Shown here: one piece after another, positions 1-9,324 of the stretch
How positions within the stretch are numbered: position 1 is the stretch's first letter
Layout of the letters: the number at the start of each line of letters is the position of its first letter
From: Acanthamoeba sp. SK_2022b
Lineage: Eukaryota > Discosea > Longamoebia > Acanthamoebidae
Direction of reading: 5' to 3'
Assembly (NCBI GenBank): GCA_027943245.1
Contig: JANDJZ010000693.1
Span: forward strand, 1 to 20,560
DNA length: 20,560 nt
Program-made: the position numbers and the translations under genes
Notes under the pieces: model-generated
Seen by the model: the letters and a program-made list of their open reading frames with translations, nothing else
What the model was told of the DNA's origin: nothing
Database searches by the model: none

Positions 1-1
1 G

Positions 2-114
2 GTGCTCGCGCCGATCTACGGCGCGGGTGACGTGGGCGCCGAGCTCCTGCGAGTCCCCGTCAACGGCGTGTTCTTCACCGGCTCCGTCGCCACCGGCCGC
101 AAGGTAGGCGCGCG

Positions 115-184
<70 letters not shown>

Positions 185-371
185 ACATCGCTCGCGAACG
201 CAGATTGACGCACGCACGTCGCGCAGATCAACGAGGCCGTGGCTCCGCGCATGATCAAGGTGGGCCTCGAGCTGGGCGGCAAGGACGCCACCTACGTGTG
301 CGAGGACGCCAACGTCAAGGTCCGCCGCTGCTACCCCCACCCCACTCGCCTCCCGGAGCCGGCGCCTGATG

Positions 372-438
<67 letters not shown>

Positions 439-1521
439 TGTGTGTGTGTACGTGTGTGTGTTGTGTGCGATGTCGACAGAACGCGGCGGCTTCGCTGGCG
501 GACGGTGCCATGTTCAACGCCGGCCAGTCGTGCTGCTCGGTGGAGCGCATCTACGTGCAGAAGGAGATCTACGACGAGTTCGTGGAGGAGTTCGTGAAGA
601 CCGTCAAGTCCTTCCAGCTGGGCGACCCCACCAGCAGCACCACCTACATCGGACCCCTCACCCGCGGCTCGCAGGTCTCTCCCTCAACCCCCCCCCCCCT
701 CTCTTCACCTGGTGGTGGTGGGTGAGTACTGACGCGCCGGCGTTTGGCCAATCGTTTCCCAGCTGGGCTTCCTCGAGGAGCAGGTCAAGGACGCCGTGGC
801 CAAGGGCGGCAAGCTCCTCCTGGGCGGCAAGCGCGCCGCCGTTTCCAAGTACTCCACTCCCGCGCCTATCTATCTGTCCTTCATTGCAAGCAGCGAAGTA
901 ACGAATGAGTGCGTGGGCTTGCGAGCAGGGGCTACTTCTTCGAGCCGACCGTGATCGTCGACGCCAACCACTCCATGTCCCTCATGAGGGACGAGTCGTT
1001 CGGCCCCATCATCGGTACACCACACGACTACATGTTATCCTTGTATTATTTCTTATTTCTTATTTCTTATTTCTTATTTATTTATTTCTTATTTATTTAT
1101 TTTTATTTTTATTTTTGAGTAGTGCGTATGTAGCGAGACATGCATCACGACCTGACGTCTTTCTATCCCTCCAGGCATCCAGAAGGTGTCGTCCGAGAAG
1201 GAGGCCATTGAGCTGGTCAACGACTCCGACCTCGGCCTCACCGGTGGCGTCTACACCAAGGACGCCGAGAGGTAAACGCGCAGCTCTCGTTTTTTGCATG
1301 TTCGATTGACGTGGACACTGACGGCGTGCGCCGCATGCAGGGCCAAGCGCGTCCTGGGCCAGTACAATACCGGCACTGCCTACTGGAACTGCTGCGATCG
1401 CGTGGCCCCCGCCCTCCCCTGGTCCGGACGCAACTTCTCCGGCCTCGGCGCTACGTTGGGCGTGGAGGGCATCCGCACCTTCACCGTCCCCAAGGCCTGG
1501 CATCTCGTCTCGCCCCAGTGA
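2..1521 (+). CDS. Aldehyde dehydrogenase, NAD(P)-dependent (3' part, seven exons)
   Basis: Oxidises an aldehyde to its acid; the substrate cannot be told from sequence. The gene enters from the left, so the N-terminal cofactor-binding portion is missing. Exons read: 2-103, 227-319, 480-674, 763-848, 929-1014, 1175-1271, 1341-1521 (TGA). Exon 1 holds FFTGSVATGRK, from the Rossmann GSxxxG region. Exon 2 holds ELGGKD with the general-base Glu. Exon 3 holds FNAGQSCCS with the nucleophilic Cys. Exon 5 holds GYFFEPTVI and ESFGPI. The last exon ends in a C-terminal region with PWSGRNFSGLG. Joining the exons keeps one frame throughout; the split codons AAG, GGC and AGG are restored at introns 4, 5 and 6. 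Introns 1, 2 and 5 are filled with simple repeats. Donors of introns 2 and 3 (GTCCGC, GTCTCT) are weak, so those boundaries are the least certain. The family is clear; the subfamily is not. Confidence 0.93.
119..182. repeat. (CA)32 microsatellite in ALDH intron 1
   Basis: Uninterrupted CA dinucleotides fill over half of the 123-nt intron (104-226). It is the exact complement class of the GT array in the next intron. Confidence 0.98.
374..463. repeat. (GT)31 microsatellite plus degenerate GT tail in ALDH intron 2
   Basis: GT repeats are perfect from 374 to 435. They continue to about 463 as GT runs interrupted by two AC units (436-437 and 450-451) and an extra T. The array lies in intron 2 (320-479) and ends just before the acceptor. 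Confidence 0.97.
1041..1116. repeat. T-rich (TTTCTTAT)n/(TTTAT)n tract in ALDH intron 5
   Basis: A stretch of T and A with rare C, built from short repeated units related to TTTCTTAT and TTTAT. It stands out against the GC-rich surroundings and lies inside intron 5 (1015-1174). Confidence 0.9.
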
Positions 1522-1964
1522 ACTCGTTATTCACCCACACATCTCTCTGGTGGCGCTACGCAAACAAATGTGACGCAACTTGCGTTCACCCAACAAGGCT
1601 ATGCGTGTAGAGGATGTTGTTTGTATGTGTTGTTGTTTGTTGTTTTTGTTTAGAGGGGGGTTGGGTTCGGAGGCCAACCAACTCGAGCGTCCCGCGCGAA
1701 AGTAGGCGCAGGTCGCTGCAAGAGGGCCGAGGCCTTTGTGCCCGCCAGAAATTGATAGCCGACGTGAACGCGGTTCACGCCAAGACACCGGTGTCAACCG
1801 GTGCGGTATTTTCCTTACTCAGTAGTTTAAGGCTACTTTTCCTGTGGACCTTTCCCTCCTTTTCTATCTCTTGGTTTCTCTTTCTATTGTGGGATGCTGC
1901 ATTCCATTCGCATTCCTGGCTCGTGGCATTCCAAACATTGCAACGCCAAAAAAATAGAGTCGTA
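1522..1964. other. Intergenic region between convergent ALDH and exonuclease-ATPase genes
   Basis: No supported gene. It must contain both 3' UTRs. A TG/TTG-rich stretch at about 1612-1650 resembles the U/GU-rich downstream element of a cleavage site for the + gene. I see no AATAAA on the + strand here. Small open frames in the stretch have no recognisable motif. Confidence 0.6.
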
Positions 1965-4743
1965 TTACACCACAAAGCTCACTTGTCCCTCCTCTTCCGA
2001 GTACTCGTCTTCGCTGCCCACGTCTGACGGTTGGTGTTGCTGCTCGAGCAAGTCGCTGCCGGAGGTGGCGTGCATGAGCTGCTTGGTGGCCGTCACGCGC
2101 CCGTCTTCGAGCCTCCTGCGCACTTCAACCCGCATGGGCTTCCCGTTGAGCATGAGGCGCACGTTGGCCCGCACGTCCTCGTGCACCACCCACTCGCTGC
2201 GAGAGCGCAGCTCGATCGCCACCGCGAACGCCGACGGGCCCTTGGTCTCGCGCACGATCTTCTGGTCGGTCCCGCGCTCTTTCATGAGCACGTCGCTCAG
2301 GATCACCGACTCGATGCCGCCCACGACCGAGTTGAGGCTCGGGTTGTCGACCACGTCCTTGAGCGTAACGCCGTGCGCCGTCGCCACCAACATGACTCCG
2401 CGGCGTGCAATCGTGCAGCACGCGTTGGCCTCCTCTCCCGTCCCGATCTGTGTGCCCCCCCCCCACCAAGCACGTCCATTGCCGGTCAGAGACAGACATC
2501 AACCGCAGGCCAGTTGCTGCCAAGGTACCTCGTCGACTACGATGACATCGGGCGTGTGGTTCTGCACGGCCTCGATCATGCGCTTGTGCTGAAGCGAAGC
2601 GGAGGGCACCTGCATGCGCCTGGCCAGCCCGATGGCCGGATGGGGCACGTCGCCGTCGCCGGCAATCTCGTTGGAGGTGTCGACGATCATCACGCTGCAC
2701 TCCATGGCCGCCAGCTCGCGCGCCATCTCGCGGATCACCGAGGTCTTGCCCATGCCCGGCGCGCCCAGCAGCAGGATCGACGCCTTGCGCTGGGCCGCCT
2801 GCTTGACCACATCGGCCACCATGCCCACGACGCCGGTGATGGTCTTGCCCACTCGGATGGTGAGGCCCACCACGTCGCCCGATCGGTTCTGGAGACGCGA
2901 GATGCGGTGCAGCGTCCTCGAGATGCCTGCCCTGTTATGTGAAGCGTTGATGAGATGCCAACACGTTAACACTTGACGATGGATGTGGTGGTGAGACAAA
3001 GCTGAGCGGGGTTGGCGGGCGTGCCTGTTCTCGGAGTCGAACTTGGTGATGGATTGCGAGAAATGCTCGAGGTCGTGCTCGCTGATCTCCCCGCCGATCG
3101 GCGCCACGGAGGCACGGCCCGCATCGGAGAAGCGGGCTATGAGCGGTCGGCCCAGGTCGAGCACGATCTCCACGAGGCTGGGAAGGCGGTCGTCGGCGCG
3201 CAAGGCCTCGCTCAGGTGTTCGGGCAGATGCTCGAGAAGGAGGTCGAGGTCCTCTTGACCATGCTCGATGTAGCACTCCTTGGTGATCTCCCTTTCCTCC
3301 GCTGCGTGTTCCCGCAAAGCGCAGTCAGCGGCGTATCAATCGCACACACACGCACACACAACTTCCGTACGAGGCAAGTCGGTGGGCTGGGCTGCGGCAA
3401 CGGGAGGCGACCTCCTGCGGTCAACATAGAGGCGCGAGCTGGCAATGGCGTGCTCCAGCGAGTGGGTGCCCTGCTTCTCGAGCGCGGCTGCCATGCTGTC
3501 GAAGGCCTGAAGCAGGAACGCCACGTCGAGTCTGGCATAGCGCAGCATCTCCTCGCTGAGCGGCCTTCGGGTCCAGTAGAGCGGGTCCTTCTTCCACGCG
3601 CGCTTCACCGCCTCCTTGAGGTCGTTCTGCCCTTCGGCGTAGCGCCGCAGCATCGCATTGAGGCCCACTTGTCTCTCCGCGCTGGCCGTCAAGATCTCGT
3701 GGCCGACTGCATACCACACATGCACATGGTCAGGAGAAGCATTCCAGTCATCTTCCACGAACATGAACGCGTGGGTTCACCTTGGGTGTCGAAGACTTGG
3801 TTGAGGAAGACTCCGTGGTTGAGGAACAGGGCTCTGGCGTCGGAGCGCAGGTCGTGGCCCACCTTGAGCACGTTCACGTCCTCGAGCACGCGGCGCAGGC
3901 CGCCCTCGGAGAAGAGTCGGTCGCCGCCCTTGGTCACGTCAAACACGAAGCACCGGCCGCTTCTCGTGGCGATCTGCACGAGGCAGAGCCGGCCGCCATC
4001 CTCGCCCAGGTCTACGCCCTCGCAATCGAGCGCAAGCGGGTGGTCGCGAGCAAGGATGCCCTGCACAACGTCCCGGCAGTGCTGGACTTCTTCCACCACT
4101 ACCGTTTGTTGTTGTGTCTCGCGCGGCACCTGCGTGGGTACCTGCGTGGGTGGCTACGTCCCGGAGATATCAGTTTAACCAAATAAGGAAATAGCGTGTA
4201 GCGGACGAAGAAGAAGGAGTAACGAACCACTGGGGTCTTAACTGTTGGCGCCTTTGGCTGCGTGGGTAGGGCCTGCGGAGGTGGACTTGTGGTTTTGAAG
4301 GTGACAATGTCGTTCTGCTCATATGGCACGACTGCGAAGCCAATCTCCTCGAGCAGATCTTCGGCGTTTTCGTGCTGAGTGAAGCGCTGGGCGATGGAGT
4401 CCAAGTCTGCCTTGTTGTTGGCCTCGGAAAAGGCATGCACCAAAGTGTCCGCATCGAGCTCTTTGTTGGGCGATCTGTTCAGGAGAGCGGCAACCCCAGC
4501 CTGGACAGTCTGCAGCAGCAGGGGACGAGCCAGCACGGCCCTCAAGAGGAGTGCGGAGTCCTTAAAGATGGCCACTGTGTTGGGGAAGCGGAGTAGAAGC
4601 TTCTTCAGTTGGGCATCATGCTTGCGCCAGTCGCTTGGGAGCATAGCAGGCAAGCGAGTGAAGGGTATCCCTCCCAATTGCGTGGTTAGGAGAACCCTTA
4701 ACTTTTGTTCAATAACTGACAGAGGTGTGGGCGCTTTCTTCAT
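1965..4743 (-). CDS. EXD1-like DEDDy 3'-5' exonuclease fused to Ycf45/SpoIIIAA-type AAA ATPase (six exons)
   Basis: About 786 residues. Exons on minus: 4743-about 4231, 4129-3781, 3706-3371, 3301-3025, 2931-2529, 2447-1965 (TAA). Residues 1-171 are unassigned; a winged-helix domain is possible but weak. Next is a DEDD exonuclease of the EXD1/Egalitarian kind: LALDCEGVDLG (Exo I), KVGHDLRSDARAL (Exo II), VFDTQVGHEIL across intron 2, and YARLDVAFLL (Exo III, DEDDy Tyr and Asp). Then comes an ATPase of the cyanobacterial/plastid Ycf45 and SpoIIIAA type: NR-AGISRTLHRIS, GAPGMGKTS (Walker A), IVDTSNEIAGDGD, HPAIGLARRMQV, VIVVDE-IGTGEEA (Walker B, split by intron 5) and ATAHGVTLKDVV. It ends in an acidic tail. 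The exonuclease family acts on RNA or DNA 3' ends; coupling to the ATPase is an inference. One continuous frame runs from exonuclease to ATPase. The first donor is unsure (4223-4231). Intron 4 is GC-AG. Confidence 0.88.
2932..3024 (-). other. GC-AG intron, 93 nt, stop-free and a multiple of three
   Basis: Intron 4 of the exonuclease-ATPase gene. The exon ends AACAG and the next bases are GCACGC; the acceptor is ATAACAG before GGCAGGC. Removing it rebuilds the conserved NRAGI motif exactly (AG plus G gives Arg). Left in, it inserts 31 codons in frame. Confidence 0.75.
4129..4151 (-). repeat. Tandem 12-nt direct repeat creating two in-frame acceptors
   Basis: On minus the unit ending CCCACGCAG occurs twice in tandem at the end of intron 1 of the exonuclease-ATPase gene. 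The exon can start at 4129 or 4141. The choice adds or removes the four residues VPTQ without a frame change. Confidence 0.75.
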
Positions 4744-5269
4744 GTTGTTGGGTAAAAAAGAAAGAACGCCAGACCTTCACTGTTCGCCAAGCCCGCCCGG
4801 CCGTCCAGGACAGGCTGGGCACTTGCTGCCGGCGAATCGGCTCAAACACGTGGCCGCAGTTTGTTCATGGCTCGTGCACAGCGAAATTAATATGCGGTAG
4901 GAAAGAAAGAAAAGAAACTTGGTGCAGTGAAAACGAGCCTTCTTATGCATTTCTTGCACAGAGACACAAACAATGTCCACCATCATTTATTCGCTTCCTT
5001 GCTCAAGGCGCACCAACTTTCAACTCACGTGAAAGCACACAACCCAGAATCAATCTATCGGCACCACACTACACCACACGCTTCTCTGTTCCTCTAGTTG
5101 CCAATACCTTCCTCCAAAAAACAACACCCTTCTTCGATGGCCATTATCTTCCCTTCGTGCTTGCATTCCACCCATTCGTACAACGCCACGAAGAGAAGAC
5201 ACGAGTTCGACGCCCAACAGCACCGTCTGACCCACTCCTACTAGCACCCCTCCACCAGCTACTCCAAAA
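4744..5269. promoter_or_regulatory. Divergent promoter region with two CACGTG palindromes
   Basis: This 526-bp gap separates the start codons of the exonuclease-ATPase gene (minus) and the eIF5-like gene (plus). It holds the palindromic E-box CACGTG at 4847-4852 and again at 5026-5031. A short A/G-rich stretch lies near 4900-4918. No TATA box or coding exon is obvious. Any factor binding is inference. Confidence 0.45.
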
Positions 5270-5982
5270 ATGGAGCTCTTGCCCTACGTCATCTCTGCGC
5301 CGTCTACGAGTAGACTTGTGGCGATAGACTCTGATTGCCAATACGACCCGTTCTACCGCTACAAGACGCACCAGCTCGTCGTTGCCCTACACGGCAAGCG
5401 CGCCCTACTTGCCAACCTCGACGTAGTGGCCAAGGACCTGCAGACCTCTCCCGATTGTACTCCTTTCCTTCTACTTCGACACTTGCACCGACTTCTGCTG
5501 ACGCAGCTTCTTGATGTCACTCGCGTGTGGTGCACACAGATGTGGCGTCCTACCTGGCCACGGACTTGAACGCAACCGTTAAGCGCGCCAAGCAGGGCGC
5601 CGCGGCTACGTCTACTTCGTGGACGCTCTACCCGGCCACGTTCACGCTGGACAAGATCAACGCATCCTTTCGCACCTTCCTCACGAGCTTCATCATGTGT
5701 CCCTCGTGCTCGCTGCCTGAGCTTGCCAACGTCGTCTCCGAGCCCAAGCCCGGCACCTCGCCTCCGCGCCAAGACTCGGGCCCGGCCTCGACCTCGGCCG
5801 TCCCGAAGAAGACGGGCGCCAAGAAGGCCCTCAGGTCGAGCCCAGGGGCGCGCGTGGCGGTGAGATGCCGGAGCTGTGGCTGGAACGAGCCGCTCAAGAA
5901 GAGCCTGAACCGGGTCAAGAACGCCAAGTTCGTGGACTACGTGCTCGCTCATCCGCCCCAGCACTCCACCCCCCTTTTCTAG
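5270..5982 (+). CDS. eIF5/eIF2-beta N-terminal-domain-like protein (two exons)
   Basis: 209 residues from exons 5270-5456 and 5540-5982 (TAG); the 83-nt intron splits the Tyr of SPDYVASYL. In eIF5 this domain carries the GTPase-activating function toward eIF2; in eIF2-beta it is structural. Visible here: DPFYRYK at residues 26-32, whose Arg30 aligns with the eIF5 arginine-finger residue (yeast Arg15); VVAKDL; a region like the eIF5 KYFGCEL segment (YVASYLATDL); FLTSFIMCPSC; and four cysteines at 116, 119, 172 and 175 for one zinc. Differences: the GNGIKT loop of eIF5 is shortened to GKRALLAN, the two CxxC halves are separated by a roughly 50-residue Pro/Ser/Ala/Lys-rich linker, and there is no C-terminal HEAT/W2 domain. 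It is therefore not canonical eIF5. It may be a divergent paralogue that competes for or regulates eIF2, which is an inference. Confidence 0.85.
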
Positions 5983-6193
5983 AAGCCACCCATGAGGGCC
6001 CTCTTGCTCCCCCTTGCACCTCTTCATCTTTCTCCTCTGGCAAAGGCTTCTTTCTGTCACTGCACTTTCAACGCCCGATTACAGCACCACAAGCTTTCTC
6101 CTCGAGTGCACCTTCTCTTGCCTGCAAGGAAAGCTGCTACGTGTTCTTCTGTCGTTAAGTGGACTCGTTTATTGCCTGCGCGGGGCCAGTCGT
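5983..6193. other. Short intergenic gap between convergent genes
   Basis: This 211-bp stretch holds the 3' UTRs of the eIF5-like gene and the DTWD1 gene. No clear AATAAA is seen on either strand. Confidence 0.5.
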
Positions 6194-7662
6194 TTACTCC
6201 TTGAGCCAGCCGTCGATTCGCTTGAACTTCTTGTTCTGCTGCTTGTACGAGTTCTGGATGAGGTTGTACATGTACGTGTAGAAGAATAGCAGGTCGTCGT
6301 ACCTACGACAACATACACCAACAGTTTAAAACACGTCTCCAAGGAAGGTTCATACTACACACTCGCTATCAGACACATCGCAACGAGAGACATACTGTCC
6401 GTTGTAGGTGCCGATCTGCTTCTGGTAGTACTCCCGGTAGAAGTAGTAGATGGCTGCAACAGAGCAGAGTGGAGGAGGAGAGGGGGGGGGGGTCAAAGGT
6501 CGCTGCGACAACAACCAAGCGAACGCAGCCGGTGCTGCTGTGGATAATCATGGTGTGCGTGCGGTACCCTCGATGGTGGCCAGGCAGTTCTCGCCCACAG
6601 TCTGGTACCGCCAGAAGAGCGTCTTTTGGCTGTTGATCTTCACGCACGGCAGTTTGCTCACTCTGCACAACAACAACAACAACAACGGGTAAGACAAAAC
6701 GCACACGTGCTTGCAGGAACGCAGATGGTACAAAGCCCTTACCTTTCGTCGCGTAGGATGGTCTTTGCCTTCTGCCACGTGGAGTCGATGACCACCAGCT
6801 TCTTCATCTTGGACACATCGATGTCTTCGATGTTTTTCGCATCCTTCACGCATTGCATTGCATTGCACGCACGCACGCATCGGGAAACGCTTTCAGTTCC
6901 AAGAGACCACGACGAACGTCATCGGATAATAGCGCGCGAAAGCGGGGGAAGGGAGTCGGCGTTACTTTGGAGGGGTAGAGGAGGAACACTTCGTCGGGGT
7001 TGTAGTCTGGCAGATCGGGGAACGTGTGCACCGACACCAGCTCGGGGCTCAGGATCTTGGCGTGCTGCGATCACGATGTCACGAGTTTTACACGTGCGTG
7101 GGTGGGTTTGCAAGCCCTGGCCATCGCGTAGCGGAGCGCTTTTGACTAGACACAGTAGGGTGACACTTACCAGGGCCGTGCTCTTGCTTCGCCTCTCGGT
7201 GGGGTGGTAGAGACTGCGATATGCGGAAGATGAGTCAGCCAGACCGCGGCCAAGGGGAGGGCAGGGGTAGGGTACATGTCGCAGCTCACGGGCAAAGGGA
7301 CGTGGGGGATCTGGTCGGTGACGTTGCCTACAGGCAGCAGGCAGTCGTAGCAGTAAAATTTGAACATGGCATTGCAACGTGTGCACTGCACCGAGCAAAG
7401 CGAAAATTTTATAAAAAAAGGTTAAAGGAAATCGAATCAATTAATCCATTATAAGAGAAAGAACCTTTTGGCGTGGTACGTCATCCAGAATGCTCTGGCT
7501 GGCAGAAAATTTGAGATTCAAAAGGGGATTTGTGGAATCGTTCAACTTCTCCTCCTTTTCATTTGATTCCTCGATCTTCTTGTCCTCCCCAACCGCTGTT
7601 CCAACTTCGTCGATGGATCGCTTCTTTCCCTTCACACTGTCGTCCAGCGCAGTGAGCTCCAT
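6194..7662 (-). CDS. DTWD1: DTW-domain tRNA-uridine aminocarboxypropyltransferase, DTWD1 type (eight exons)
   Basis: 270 residues, near human DTWD1 (304). The family transfers the 3-amino-3-carboxypropyl group of S-adenosylmethionine to uridine, making acp3U in tRNA. Exons on minus: 7662-7465, 7385-7276, 7213-7171, 7064-6966, 6843-6743, 6662-6568, 6453-6396, 6302-6194 (TAA). Motifs in order: CTRCNAMFKFYCYDC, a zinc-binding CxxC pair; LYHPTERRSKSTAL; HAKILSPELV; VFLLYPSK; LVVIDSTWQKAKTI, the DxTW signature; TLFWRYQ; ATIEAIYYF; and QYDDLLFFYTYMY. Every junction keeps phase, and residues restored at junctions (I, R, A, Q) match the family. The N-terminal 66 residues are Lys/Glu/Asp-rich and poorly conserved. 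An upstream in-frame ATG at 7782 is rejected because the extra 40 codons run through AT-rich promoter-like DNA. Confidence 0.93.
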
Positions 7663-7814
7663 CTCTGATTGACAAAAATCTGCGCCGTAAATAAATCTTG
7701 ATATAAATAAAAAACAAAACAGGTCCGAAATTTTCCTGCTAATTTTCTTGGCAAGGTTTCTTGCCCCGACAGTTGTCGACATAGCAGCTTACCAACATTA
7801 AGGCCGGCAGAGCT
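7663..7814. promoter_or_regulatory. Compact divergent promoter, TATAAATA at 7702-7709 (+)
   Basis: Only 152 bp separate the start codons of DTWD1 (minus) and the first membrane glycoprotein (plus). An AT-rich island carries TATAAATA about 105 bp before the + start codon. Its complement could serve the minus gene less well. Core promoter use is inferred. Confidence 0.5.
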
Positions 7815-9100
7815 ATGGCAACTCGTGGGGCGAGGTCGCTGTGGTTGCTGACCCTTCTGGTCGCGGTGGCGTGTACTGTGTCAGTTTCTGGTTCGTCCTT
7901 AAAAGGGGCCGTACCGAACTGCGCCAGCAACAACGGGACCGCGCAGGTCCTTGACCTTGACGTCTACCTGGCCGTGGGCGCCATCAGCCTCGACGTTGGC
8001 ACCGTCAATGCCGACCTCCTGGCCCGGGGAACCGTCGTCGAGTTCGATCCGCCACTCAACGGGGCCATTATGAACAGCGGCCAGTGCTCGTGCGGGACTT
8101 TAATGCTCGGCCTGTGGTGTGAGGGCACCTACATCTTCGCCAACTCTCCGCTGCCGGAGTCGCTGGTCGGCCGCAACATCACGACCAGGGTGAGCGTCGA
8201 CGGCGTCTATGTCACCAACTGGACCCGAGTGGCGACCGTCATGCCCGCCCCGGTCCTGCGCGCCTCCAACACCACGCAGGTGGAGCAGTACGCCTCGACC
8301 TTCACCGTCCACGGCCAGTACCTCGGTCTGCCCTCGGCCACTTCCGCCCAACAAGACGGCGACCTGAAGCTCTACTTCAAGGACGCCGACGACAACACGA
8401 TCGAGACGGTGCTGGTCGGGCTGAGCGACAATGCCACGTCGGCGCAGGTCCAGTTCACCGCGGGCGGGCCACAGACGCTGGGACCGCTCAGGGCGAGCGC
8501 GCAGCTGTGGGGCTCGTGGACCGACTACGTGCAGGTGGCCACCGTGGTCCCGGCCCGGCCCGACGCCAGCTCCACTCTCGTATGCGACGGCGCCCGCGCG
8601 AGCGGGGTCTCGCTCAAGGCCGGGGACAAGATGGCCTGCGTCATCCACATCCAAGGCAACGGCCAACCGACCGTCGGCACGCTTGACGACTTCTCCATCT
8701 CGCTCGGTATGTGTCGCGTGGGCGTAAGCGGGCGTTGTGTGCACCCCGGCTGACGTCCAAGAGCGGAGCAGGAGGCACAGGAGCGCGCGGGCGATTGGGC
8801 AAGCCCTCTCTGGAGGCGAACGGGCAGAGCATCGACTTTGCCTACACCGCACCATCGTCGGCAGGCTCCGAACGGTTGTACGTCCAGGTTGGCGCCGACT
8901 CCACCGAGATCGCCGGCTCGCCGCTCAACATCACGATACGGGAGGATAGGGCAGGCAACGACACCGCGCCCTGGAAGATCATCGTTCCCGTGGTTTTGTC
9001 CGTGGCAGGTGTGGTGGTGTTGATCGCACTCGTTGTCGTGTGGCTCGTGTGGCGGAGAAGGAGGAGATGCCACTACAAGACTATCAACGGGTATCAATGA
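7815..9100 (+). CDS. Secreted/type I membrane glycoprotein, tandem paralogue A (two exons)
   Basis: 406 residues from exons 7815-8706 and 8772-9100 (TGA). The 65-nt phase-1 intron starts GTATGT and contains stops. A signal peptide covers about residues 1-26 (MATRGARSLW then a hydrophobic core). A large extracellular part follows with sequons such as NITT, NWTR, NATS and NITI and several cysteines. Near the end a transmembrane helix (WKIIVPVVLSVAGVVVL onward) is followed by the stop-transfer RRRRR and a short tail ending NGYQ. The stretch PAPVLRASNTT to HGQYLGL is loosely reminiscent of an IPT/TIG beta-sandwich, which is weak. No enzyme motif is seen. It shares intron position and phase and many segments with the next gene, so they arose by tandem duplication. 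The role is unknown; a surface receptor or adhesin is possible. Confidence 0.87.
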
Positions 9101-9324
9101 TGCGCGTGGTACCTATGGAGGAGAAGGAGGAGGCGCCACTATCTCGAGATAAACCTTTACCCTTTGCACCGCAAGGAAAAAGAGAGAAAATCAACTTCTC
9201 GCGTGATCGCCGACATTCCACTCCTCTCCGCCAACCACAAATCACCACGTAGAGTTGCTGCCCTAAGGCAATTGCCTTTGCAACCCCCCTCTTCTTGCTG
9301 TTATGCTCCTTCTTTTCGCCTCCC
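9101..9324. other. Spacer between the two membrane-glycoprotein paralogues
   Basis: This 224-bp stretch must hold the 3' UTR of paralogue A and the promoter of paralogue B. An out-of-frame ATG at 9303 could start a short upstream frame that overlaps the paralogue B start. No TATA box is evident. Confidence 0.4.

Noticed and set aside
119..463. Z-DNA or recombination hotspot from CA/GT arrays
   Set aside because: It is chemically possible but nothing in the sequence tests it; the exon-flanking pairing is the more specific idea.
239..901. Open frame on + full of Val-Cys repeats
   Set aside because: It is translation of the GT microsatellite in an ALDH intron joined to shifted exon frames.
1531..1797. 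Small open frames in the ALDH 3' gap
   Set aside because: There are no motifs, splice support or conserved composition.
2031..2942. 303-codon open frame on +
   Set aside because: It lies antisense to the conserved ATPase exons; its His/Arg/Leu-rich composition is typical of a shadow frame in GC-rich DNA.
7663..7782. Upstream ATG start for DTWD1
   Set aside because: It would translate AT-rich promoter-like DNA into a segment with no family counterpart; the ATG at 7662 begins the Lys/Glu-rich N-terminus.
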